Source: G965279335 sp965279285 (lineage in GTDB: Bacteria > Pseudomonadota > Gammaproteobacteria > DSM-16500). Taken from it: 64,000 bases of DNA. Position 1 is the first letter of the stretch, and each line of letters starts with the position of its first letter. The notes under the pieces are model-generated. The model saw nothing but the letters and a program-made list of their open reading frames with translations. It was not told where the DNA came from and did no database searches. The stretch spans positions 1,736,001-1,800,000 of the forward strand of contig OZ257148.1 of NCBI GenBank assembly GCA_965279285.1, in the 5' to 3' direction. The translations under genes were made by a program, and so were the position numbers. Positions 8,077 through 15,295 of this stretch are shown one piece after another.

Positions 8077-8128
8077 AAAATGCTGCTGTGGGTTAGATTA
8101 AAGTTATTTAGCACAGTGGGGCGTGCTA

Positions 8129-9067
8129 TTAATTATTTTCAGTTTTTTCAGCAGCAATATTACCAGAAATAATTCCTTCCCGTAACTGAGCTGCAATATC
8201 TTTCAAGCCACCAGGGGAGTGCGGCAATAAAATAGTATTACTTTTAGCGCGTGCGCCAATTTCTTTCAGGGTATCATAATATTGTGTCATCATAACCAAG
8301 CCCATCACGTCACCCGCTGTGACGCCCGAGATGCCTTCTTGAAATTCTTGAATGGATTGTTTTAATCCATCAATGATCGCTTTTCGTTGATTGGCAACAC
8401 CGATTCCTTGTAATTTCATACTTTCTGCTTCGGCTTCGGCATTTTTTACTCGTAAAATTTTCTCTGCTTCACCTTTTTCTTGGGCTGCCATTCGTAAGCG
8501 TTGTTGTTCATTGATTTCATTCATTGCAGATTTTACTTTTTCATCGGGGTCAATGTTGGTGACGAGCGCTTTAAGTATGTCATAACCAAAATCAGACATT
8601 AAACCAGCTAATTCATTTTTGACAGCAATGGCAATATTATCTTTTTTCTCGAATACATCATCCAAAGTCATTTTTGGCACTTCAGCGCGGATAACATCAA
8701 AAACAAAGGATTCTATTTGGCGCTTGGGATCAGTGAGTTTATAAAATGCATCAAATATTTTATTAGCAACAACATGATATTGGACTGAAACAGTAACTTT
8801 AACAAAAACATTATCTTTAGTTTTTGTTTCAATTAAAATATCCAGTTGTTGGATGCGCAAACTTAACCAACCTTTTATTTGCTCAATTCCTGGAATTTTT
8901 ATATTGAGCCCAGCAGTGGCAGAACGATTAAATTTACCGAAGCGTTCTATAATCGCGACAGTTTGTTGCTCTACAGTAAACAAGATGCTGAAGAGGATGA
9001 TGATACTGATGATCCCAATAACAATGTAAAGCATTTCTATGCTGATACTAAAGCCAAAGAGAGTCAT
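8129..9067 (-). CDS. SPFH/band-7 membrane protein (QmcA/stomatin-like)
   Basis: A 312-residue protein with one N-terminal membrane helix (residues ~8-30), then the SPFH domain (VEQQTVAIIERFGKFNRSATAGLNIKIPGIEQI...) and an Ala/Glu-rich coiled coil (QEKGEAEKILRVKNAEAEAESMKLQGIG), ending in a short polar tail. Such proteins form oligomeric membrane scaffolds and modulate proteases such as FtsH. No nfeD partner is adjacent, which is common for the QmcA subgroup. AAGGAAA precedes the ATG. The specific role is not predictable. Confidence 0.88.
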   Translation of the reverse strand: MTLFGFSISIEMLYIVIGIISIIILFSILFTVEQQTVAIIERFGKFNRSATAGLNIKIPGIEQIKGWLSLRIQQLDILIETKTKDNVFVKVTVSVQYHVVANKIFDAFYKLTDPKRQIESFVFDVIRAEVPKMTLDDVFEKKDNIAIAVKNELAGLMSDFGYDILKALVTNIDPDEKVKSAMNEINEQQRLRMAAQEKGEAEKILRVKNAEAEAESMKLQGIGVANQRKAIIDGLKQSIQEFQEGISGVTAGDVMGLVMMTQYYDTLKEIGARAKSNTILLPHSPGGLKDIAAQLREGIISGNIAAEKTENN

Positions 9068-9100
9068 ATTTGTTTCCTTAATTTAGATGCTAATTTTTTA

Positions 9101-9134
9101 GATCCTTCGAGCAAGAAACGCTCTCAGGATGACA
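9101..9134. repeat. Half-copy of the GATCCTTCG/CAGGATGACA repeat
   Basis: GATCCTTCGAGCAAGAAACG followed by CTCTCAGGATGACA matches one arm of the palindrome core at 2966-3105, with a short insertion in the middle. It lies between the SPFH gene and the prmB stop. Confidence 0.6.
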
Positions 9135-9149
9135 GTGTAGCAAAGACAG

Positions 9150-10055
9150 TTACCAAAGATGCTGAAATTCTTTTATTTGTGCTGCTGTTAATAAAAATAC
9201 CCCACCGCCACCACGTTCGAACTCTAGCCAAGTAAAAGGCACTTGCGGAAATTTTTCAGCTAAAGCAATTTCACTGTTTCCTACTTCTACGATTAAAATC
9301 CCCGTTTCTTGTAAATAATTGGCGGCATGTTTTAAAATAAGTAAGGCAAAATCTAAGCCGTCAGCGCCGGCTTTTAAACCGAGCGCAGGTTCGTGTTGAT
9401 ATTCTGTTGGTAATGCAGCCATATCGTTTGCATCAACATAGGGCGGATTGCTGACAATAATATCGTATTTTTTAGCGGGTAATGCCGTAAATAAATTAGA
9501 TTGAAATAAATGGACTTGATCTTCCACTTCATGGCGAATTAAATTAGTTTTAGCAACCGCTAATGCATCAGTGGAGATGTCACTCGCATCCACAGTTGCA
9601 TCAGGAAAAGCTTTAGCACAAGCGATAGCAATACAAGCACTGCCAGTACATAAATCTAAAATAGTATTTACACTATCAGGATCTATCCAGGGTTGAAATT
9701 GAGCTTCAATTAATTCGGCGATTGGTGAGCGAGGGATCAGTACTCGTTCATCAACATAAAAAGGTAGGTTGGCAAACCAAGCTTCATGAGTTAAGTAAGG
9801 TGCTGGAAGGCGTTCTTTAACTCGACGTTGAATAATTTGCGTGATTTTTTCTTTTTCTGCTTGAATTAATCGACCGTCTAATAATGTTGGATTAATATCA
9901 TGAGGCAAATGTAGGGTATGTAAGATGAGAGCAAGTGCTTCGTCTAATGCATTATCTGTGCCATGACCATAAAATAAGCCTGCTTCATTGAAGCAGCTGA
10001 TTGCCCAGCGGATAAAGTCGCGGACAGTGACTAATTCTAGCGTGGTGTCGGTCAT
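9150..10055 (-). CDS. prmB: 50S ribosomal protein L3 glutamine methyltransferase
   Basis: A 301-residue SAM-dependent enzyme that N5-methylates a glutamine of ribosomal protein L3. The SAM-binding motif I is ILDLCTGSACIAIA (~132-145). The catalytic NPPY tetrapeptide is at 203-206 in VSNPPYVDAND. The N-terminal helical domain that binds substrate is present, and the overall length is that of PrmB rather than the slightly shorter PrmC. The start at 10055 lacks a strong ribosome binding site. It follows the 629-residue gene on the same strand at 38 bp, so co-transcription is possible. Confidence 0.93.
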   Translation of the reverse strand: MTDTTLELVTVRDFIRWAISCFNEAGLFYGHGTDNALDEALALILHTLHLPHDINPTLLDGRLIQAEKEKITQIIQRRVKERLPAPYLTHEAWFANLPFYVDERVLIPRSPIAELIEAQFQPWIDPDSVNTILDLCTGSACIAIACAKAFPDATVDASDISTDALAVAKTNLIRHEVEDQVHLFQSNLFTALPAKKYDIIVSNPPYVDANDMAALPTEYQHEPALGLKAGADGLDFALLILKHAANYLQETGILIVEVGNSEIALAEKFPQVPFTWLEFERGGGGVFLLTAAQIKEFQHLW

Positions 10056-10093
10056 GATGGGTTGCTCTGCAGTAGTGGTGGGGTATTATATGA

Positions 10094-11983
10094 TTATCTG
10101 CTGTTATTTGTCACTGTATGTTTAGGGGTGGCGTTGGATTCAAGTGGTGTAGCTAATTCGATTGTTATTCCATTACGTGTTACAGGGGCGTATGTTGTTG
10201 GTGGAGATAGTGTATCGTCAATTTTAGTTTTAATTTGTGTTAGCATAGGAATTATTTCTTTTAAGAAAGCTTCATCTAAGCCTCTTTGTGCATGGGGTTT
10301 TAGTTGAGAGTTGATGATACTGTTTATTTTTTTTAATTTAGCTAAATCTGCATCAAGAGTTGTGTCAATTGAGCGAGGGGTGAATTCATCAGCAAGAGGC
10401 TGTAGATATTTTTTTTGTAAACTAGGCGTTTCTTTATAAAACAAGATATTAGAGTTGGTAATTATTCCTTCGAGACTTTTCCAGTGAGGTTGGAAAGTTT
10501 GTCCTATGGAGTCAAGGCAGCCAGAAATCAAAGATTGTTTTTCATCATTATTGTTAATTGATGTTGAAACAGTATTTTTTTGATCTAAAAGCGCAGTTTG
10601 ATTTGCTGGTGGTGCTGGATGGATTTTATCATCATGATTACTTGTAGATGCTGATAACATCGCAAAAGTGTCGAGGATTTTTTCTTTCTTCATAGCATTT
10701 GGTAAGCTTATTAAAGCTTTGTCACCCGTTGCGTCAAAAAATAATTGTGCTATTTCATCATGCTTTTCCAATAAATATTTTGTTCCAAGTTCAGTTAGTC
10801 GCGCTTGAGCTATATTAAAATTAGGGTGTTCGGTTGGTTTTTTAATGCTTTCTATCATTGTGCTAAAAAATAACTTTGCTACTTCAAGGTTTCCTTCTGA
10901 TAAATATTTTTTGCTATTCTCAATTAGTAGTACTTGAGCTGCTCTAAAATTACGATCTTCAATGGGTATTTTTTTAATGTATTCTATAGCAAGTTCGTAT
11001 TTGTTATCAGCTAATAATTTTTTTGCAGTTTCATACTGATAGTAAGAATATTTTTTGGTTTGTATGAGGTAATTGTCTATTTTACGCTGCTCTTCGTTCT
11101 GCTGTTTGATAAGATTCAGGTGGGCCGGAATAGTGATAAAAAGAGAAAAAGGATTAAGAAATAGGCCAAAGAAAACAATTTTTCTTAAAGACCAGCGACG
11201 TTTATTGTCAAGAAAATTAATGCGCGCTTTAGCATACATTTCAAAGTGCTTTGGAAAGGTATTAAGATTCATTTGATTCGGAGGAAATGAAGGATTAACA
11301 ATTATTGTTTCCTTTGATTGTATATACTCTATTTGACCCATAAAAAATGATGATACATCGATATGCGGAGCTATTTTTTCTGCAGTTATATATTTTCTAC
11401 CGATCTCGCTATCATGATGACACCACATGCTAGCTAATGTTGTCGGCGGTATTCCTGCAAGTAAGGTGTTTGTTTTGTTCCGCGATTTGTTTTTTAGAAT
11501 ATGATAAACCACGGTAATACTACCATAAATTGGGGCAGCAAGGATGGATGTAATAGCTAAGCCAAGCATTCCTGCGATTGGTTTTAAAAAGAAACTAAGC
11601 AAGCTAAAAAAGAAAGCAACGAGACTGGTGTGGTGATTAACTGTTTGTTCCCTAAATCCATTTTTTGGTAGTTCGTCAGGGTGATATCGTAGGGGATGAT
11701 AAATTACATATTTTGGATAAAATGCTTGATAGCTAAAACTGTCAGAGATTATTTTCCCTATGCCTTTTGCAATCAATAATGGTATTGCTGTTACCAGCTT
11801 ACTCATTATTCTTTGTCCATTATAAAGAAGTTTATAAACAAAGTCATATTTTACAGTCTGTTCGTCCCTTTCGATGTCTTCAATAACAAAGCGTTCTTTC
11901 CATAGCCATGTGTCGATAAATACTAACTTATCTTTATCTATATCAGGAGGATTTTGAGATTTTAAGTCGCTGTTGCTTACCAT
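10094..11983 (-). CDS. Unknown 629-residue membrane protein with TPR-like helices
   Basis: I do not recognise a family. Residues ~115-165 contain two hydrophobic segments (LVAFFFSLLSFFLKPIAGML, ITSILAAPIYGSITVVYHIL). A third lies near 265-290 (IVFFGLFLNPFSLFITIPAH). A helical region follows at ~300-420, with three TPR-like units of the type AKKLLADNKYELAIEYIKKI, AKLFF and AQLFFDA. The last ~200 residues are polar and contain DEKQSLI, an acidic di-leucine-type motif. No signal peptide is seen. AGGAAA precedes the ATG. Size and layout recall secreted effectors of intracellular Legionellales, but that is inference from style only. Confidence 0.8.
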   Translation of the reverse strand: MVSNSDLKSQNPPDIDKDKLVFIDTWLWKERFVIEDIERDEQTVKYDFVYKLLYNGQRIMSKLVTAIPLLIAKGIGKIISDSFSYQAFYPKYVIYHPLRYHPDELPKNGFREQTVNHHTSLVAFFFSLLSFFLKPIAGMLGLAITSILAAPIYGSITVVYHILKNKSRNKTNTLLAGIPPTTLASMWCHHDSEIGRKYITAEKIAPHIDVSSFFMGQIEYIQSKETIIVNPSFPPNQMNLNTFPKHFEMYAKARINFLDNKRRWSLRKIVFFGLFLNPFSLFITIPAHLNLIKQQNEEQRKIDNYLIQTKKYSYYQYETAKKLLADNKYELAIEYIKKIPIEDRNFRAAQVLLIENSKKYLSEGNLEVAKLFFSTMIESIKKPTEHPNFNIAQARLTELGTKYLLEKHDEIAQLFFDATGDKALISLPNAMKKEKILDTFAMLSASTSNHDDKIHPAPPANQTALLDQKNTVSTSINNNDEKQSLISGCLDSIGQTFQPHWKSLEGIITNSNILFYKETPSLQKKYLQPLADEFTPRSIDTTLDADLAKLKKINSIINSQLKPHAQRGLDEAFLKEIIPMLTQIKTKIDDTLSPPTTYAPVTRNGITIELATPLESNATPKHTVTNNSR

Positions 11984-12620
11984 TAAATTTTTCCTGTTTA
12001 ATATTGAGCCTATTAATAATTAATTATCTTAAGATAATATTAAATACAAGCAAAACTCATAGAGTTAAATTTTGCTAAAAAAACTCTCAACTTATTGAAA
12101 AAAAACAAAAAGCGTAAAATAAAGTGAAATAATTATAAAATGATTGTTTTATAATTTGAATGTGAAAAACGGGGATTTTTAGCTTAGAGCGGTATTTTCA
12201 GTGCTGCGCTTATCTACCCTTTAGTTGTTGAATAGTTACACGATGAAGGACATTTGTGCCCACCCTAGATCTGTGTATAATGCTTGTTTATAATGACTAC
12301 ACAACTATTTAGCAGTATCAATACATCCTGTGCAGTATTAACTATTCAGCGACACGTCTGGATCCCGCGGACAAGCCGGCGTTGTTGCATAAATCAGCCT
12401 CGTCGTTGCGAGCCTGTGCTTTTTGCAGGCGAAGCAATCCAGCTTTTAGGCTACTCTGCTAGAGTTTGTTTAAAAAATGGATTGCTTCGTCGCAAAAAAC
12501 GCTTCTCGCAACGACGACTCTGCGTAAAAATTGATTTATGCAACAACGCCGGACAAGCCGTGGGACGTTGGTGGTTGTATTGCCTAGCTTAAAAGTGTGA
12601 AACAACAAAGAGCATTAAAC
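11984..12620. other. Intergenic region with repeat relics and an inserted MITE
   Basis: This gap lies between the divergent 629-residue gene and nagZ. From 11984 to ~12190 it is very AT-rich and holds the leader of the minus-strand gene. From 12190 to 12350 it holds fragments of the GTAACTATTCAG repeat ends (for example around 12226-12240, 12301-12315 and 12340-12350). The rest is the MITE and the palindrome it interrupted. The only long frame here crosses the MITE and is not a convincing gene. Confidence 0.6.
12369..12559. mobile_element. 173-bp MITE with IS903-like ends and 9-bp target duplication
   Basis: The element runs 12378-12550. Its ends are perfect 19-bp inverted repeats, GGCGTTGTTGCATAAATCA. 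These resemble the IS903 (IS5 family) terminal repeat, and IS903 makes 9-bp target duplications. The direct repeat GGACAAGCC flanks it exactly at 12369-12377 and 12551-12559. The interior has no transposase and is itself an imperfect palindrome (CGTCGTTGCGAG...GAAGCAATCC on both arms). It is inserted in a GGATCCCGCGGACAAGCC/GTGGGACG palindrome. Confidence 0.88.
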
Positions 12621-13568
12621 ATGGAAAAAATTGCCGGGCCGGTGATGTTAGACTTAATCGCTAAAGAAGTCAGTCCTGAGGAAAAAGAGTTATTACAACA
12701 TCCGCTCGTTGGCGGTGTTATCTTATTTACTCGTAATTATGAAAATCCAGAACAACTAAAACAATTATGTAAAACTATACGCTCATCTCGTAAAATACCA
12801 TTATTAATCACAGTGGATCAGGAAGGTGGGCGAGTTCAGCGTTTTCGTGAAGGTTTTACTCGCATACCGAGTATGGGTGAAATAGGCCAATTATTTTTGA
12901 CTGAGCCTGACGTAGCAGAAAAATTAGCTGAAACAAGTGGCTGGCAAATGGCTACTGAGTTACGTGCGGTAGGTATTGATTTAAGTTTTGCACCGGTACT
13001 TGATTTAAATAAAGGGCTTAATGCTGTGGTGGGTGACAGAGCATTTTATTCTAAACCTAATGTTGTTATATTACTTGCTAAAGCATTTATTCGCGGAATG
13101 AAAAAAGCCGGAATGGTTGCAACAGCAAAACATTTTCCTGGTCATGGCTCGGTGGCTGTGGATTCGCATCTGGAAATGCCGATAGATACGCGATCTTATG
13201 CAGATATTCATCGTGATGATATGCAACCATTTATTGAGTTGATTGAAATGGGAATTGAAGCCATGATGCCGGCACATATTTTGTTTCCTGCTGTTGATAC
13301 AAAACCTGTGGGTTTTTCAGCAGTGTGGTTGCAGGAAATTTTACGGAAAAAATTACAATTTTCCGGTACTATTTTTAGTGATGATTTAAATATGAAAGGT
13401 GCAGAGTTCGCGGGTGATTATGTGAGTCGTGCTCAATCTGCTTTGGATGCAGGTTGTGATGTGGCGTTAATTTGTAACAATAGGCTAGGGGCGATTCAAA
13501 TTTTAGATCAGCTGTCGCAAAAATATATTAAAAAAGATAATAAATTAAATTTATTACTAGGTCGGTAG
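12621..13568 (+). CDS. nagZ: Beta-N-acetylhexosaminidase, peptidoglycan recycling
   Basis: A cytoplasmic glycoside hydrolase family 3 enzyme that removes N-acetylglucosamine from anhydro-muropeptides. It shows GPVMLDLIAKEVSPEEKELLQHPLVGGVILFTRNYENPEQL, VDQEGGRVQR, and the catalytic loop KHFPGHGSVAVDSHLEMP with its His and Asp. The ATG at 12621 matches the usual NagZ N-terminus (315 residues); a GTG at 12597 would add eight residues. It ends directly against a palindromic repeat. The MITE sits about 60 bp upstream of the start, where the promoter would be expected. Confidence 0.95.
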   Translation: MEKIAGPVMLDLIAKEVSPEEKELLQHPLVGGVILFTRNYENPEQLKQLCKTIRSSRKIPLLITVDQEGGRVQRFREGFTRIPSMGEIGQLFLTEPDVAEKLAETSGWQMATELRAVGIDLSFAPVLDLNKGLNAVVGDRAFYSKPNVVILLAKAFIRGMKKAGMVATAKHFPGHGSVAVDSHLEMPIDTRSYADIHRDDMQPFIELIEMGIEAMMPAHILFPAVDTKPVGFSAVWLQEILRKKLQFSGTIFSDDLNMKGAEFAGDYVSRAQSALDAGCDVALICNNRLGAIQILDQLSQKYIKKDNKLNLLLGR

Positions 13569-13708
13569 GTTATTATTTAGCGGCTAGAGAGTTTGGTGGG
13601 CACGCTGCGCTTTGCCCACCCTACATTTTTTATAATTTATTTTTGTAATTTTGTAGGGTGGGCAAAGCGCAGCGTGCCCACCAAACTCTCTAGCCGCTGA
13701 ATAATGAC
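13569..13708. repeat. Palindromic element with matched outer arms
   Basis: The left arm contains TTTAGCGGCTAGAGAGTTTG and the reverse complement of the right arm contains TTCAGCGGCTAGAGAGTTTG. The GGCTAGAGAG block is copy-specific and matched. It starts at the base after the nagZ stop and could act as its terminator. Confidence 0.92.
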
Positions 13709-13748
13709 AGTTGATACAAAAATTTAGTGGCGTACTTGAGGGTAACAT

Positions 13749-14330
13749 ATGATAGAAGAAGGATTAATGGTGAATAATTTAGATAAAATAACAGAAGTTT
13801 TAAATAAATCAGAATGTCTACATGATATGAATGATATCAACAAGGCATTAGATCAAATGGGTAAAACGATTACTCTACAATTAAAAGACAGTAATCCATT
13901 AGTATTATGCGTGATGATTGGCGCACTAATTCCAACAGGTCATTTATTAACGCGTTTAAACTTTCCCTTAGAAGTTGATTATATACATGCAACGCGTTAT
14001 CGCGGCACAACGCGAGGCGGAGATTTACATTGGTTAGTAGAGCCGCGCCAATCTTTAAAAGGCCGCACAGTTTTAATTGTGGATGATATTATGGATGGTG
14101 GTTTAACATTAGCGGCTATTATTGATTATTGTTATCAAGCGGGTGCTAAAAAAGTTTATTCTGCTGTGATGGTTAATAAAGAACGACCAAGAGAACCTGG
14201 TGTAACAAAAGAACCTGATTTTGTTGGGTTAAATACAGAAGATAAATATTTATTTGGTTTTGGTTTGGATTATGAAGAATTTTTGCGAAATGCACCGGGA
14301 ATTTATGCGGTGGCCAAGGAGCATGAGTAG
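13749..14330 (+). CDS. hpt: Hypoxanthine-guanine phosphoribosyltransferase
   Basis: A 193-residue purine-salvage enzyme that converts hypoxanthine or guanine plus PRPP to IMP or GMP. The PRPP-binding loop is VLIVDDIMDGGLTLAAI (~114-130). The base-binding region includes VGLNTEDKYLFGFGLDYEEFLRN. The usual DTG of the PRPP loop is DGG here, a mild variation. GAGG precedes the ATG at 13749; an internal ATG seven codons in is an alternative. It is a single gene between two repeat elements. Confidence 0.9.
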   Translation: MIEEGLMVNNLDKITEVLNKSECLHDMNDINKALDQMGKTITLQLKDSNPLVLCVMIGALIPTGHLLTRLNFPLEVDYIHATRYRGTTRGGDLHWLVEPRQSLKGRTVLIVDDIMDGGLTLAAIIDYCYQAGAKKVYSAVMVNKERPREPGVTKEPDFVGLNTEDKYLFGFGLDYEEFLRNAPGIYAVAKEHE

Positions 14331-14376
14331 AAAAAAATAGTGCGATGCCAGCTAGAAGCATGCTGGCAAAGCTTTT

Positions 14377-14474
14377 GTAGGGTGGGCAAAGCGTAGCGTG
14401 CCCACCATTCAAAAAGTACAATACCACACGTTAATAAATTGAACGGTGGGCACGCTACGCTTTGCCCACCCTAC
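14377..14474. repeat. Palindromic element in inside-out orientation
   Basis: Here GTAGGGTGGGCAAAGCGTAG comes first and CTACGCTTTGCCCACCCTAC last, the reverse arm order of most copies. The two arms face each other across ~35 bp (ATTCAAAAAGTACAATACCA...TTGAACG). A TGCCAGCTAGAAGCATGCTG inverted repeat precedes it at 14346-14368. Confidence 0.85.
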
Positions 14475-14519
14475 AAAAATTTATAAAAAATGATGATCAT
14501 TTAACAAGGAGATATTGCA

Positions 14520-15293
14520 ATGAGAAAGTATGGATGCTTGCGAGGTATAGCAAAATCATTTTATTCCCCTGACTTATATCGAGATGTTGCGGTAAACTGG
14601 GGCGGTGAGATTGTGTTATATTTATTTTTATTGCTGGCTCTTTGTTGGGGATGTTTAGTTGTGCCGGTGCAACAAATAATTAACTCAGCTTATGCTGATT
14701 TTTCGCAAAAAACATTGCCACAAATACCCGATATGAGTATTAAAAATGGCGAGTTAGTCACACCTGAAGCACGCCCTTATATAATTAAAGATTTAAGTGA
14801 CAACTCAATTATTGCTGTGATTGATACAAGCGGTGAATATAAATCATTAGATAAGACTCCTGCTGTTCTTTTAATTACTAAAAATGCTATTTTTTATCAA
14901 AGTAAATCAAAGCTCGGTCGATCACATGCCTTCGCTACGGATTTAAATGTAGAGGTTAAGCATGATCAACTAGATCATTTACTCAAAATAGGTACGAGTT
15001 GGGCGTGGTTAATTTTATTTCCATTATTTGTCATGGCTTCTTTTATTTATCGCATTGTTGAAGCTGTTTTTTATGCGATTATTGGGGAAATAGCAGCACA
15101 TATCATGAAAATAAACCTCACTTATGGTCAGTTATTTAGAATCAGTATTTTCGCTATGACTCCCAGTATTATTTTAGGCGCAATATTAGATTGGTGTGCT
15201 ATTTCATTCGAGTATATGTGGATTATGTATTTTGCTTTATCGATGATTTATTTATATTTTGGGATCCGCGCAAATAAAATAGCGAAGGTATAA
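14520..15293 (+). CDS. DUF1189-like membrane protein
   Basis: A 257-residue inner-membrane protein. One membrane helix lies near residues 25-50 (GEIVLYLFLLLALCWGCLVVPV). A periplasmic domain of ~110 residues follows, with LPQIPDMSIKNGEL and VIDTSGEY, then three to four C-terminal helices (WAWLILFPLFVMASFIYRIVEAVFYAIIG...). This matches the DUF1189 architecture, whose function is unknown. AAGGAG precedes the ATG. It ends 2 bp before fadE and so probably starts a DUF1189-fadE-phosphatase-like operon. Confidence 0.8.
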   Translation: MRKYGCLRGIAKSFYSPDLYRDVAVNWGGEIVLYLFLLLALCWGCLVVPVQQIINSAYADFSQKTLPQIPDMSIKNGELVTPEARPYIIKDLSDNSIIAVIDTSGEYKSLDKTPAVLLITKNAIFYQSKSKLGRSHAFATDLNVEVKHDQLDHLLKIGTSWAWLILFPLFVMASFIYRIVEAVFYAIIGEIAAHIMKINLTYGQLFRISIFAMTPSIILGAILDWCAISFEYMWIMYFALSMIYLYFGIRANKIAKV

Positions 15294-15295
15294 GT

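Noticed and set aside
8879..9235. 118-codon plus-strand frame opposite the SPFH gene and prmB
   Set aside because: It lies antisense to two well-supported genes and contains repeat sequence. No credible start site.
12284..12592. 102-codon plus-strand frame upstream of nagZ
   Set aside because: It runs through repeat relics and the whole MITE, and has no family resemblance. It is unlikely to be a gene or a transposase remnant.
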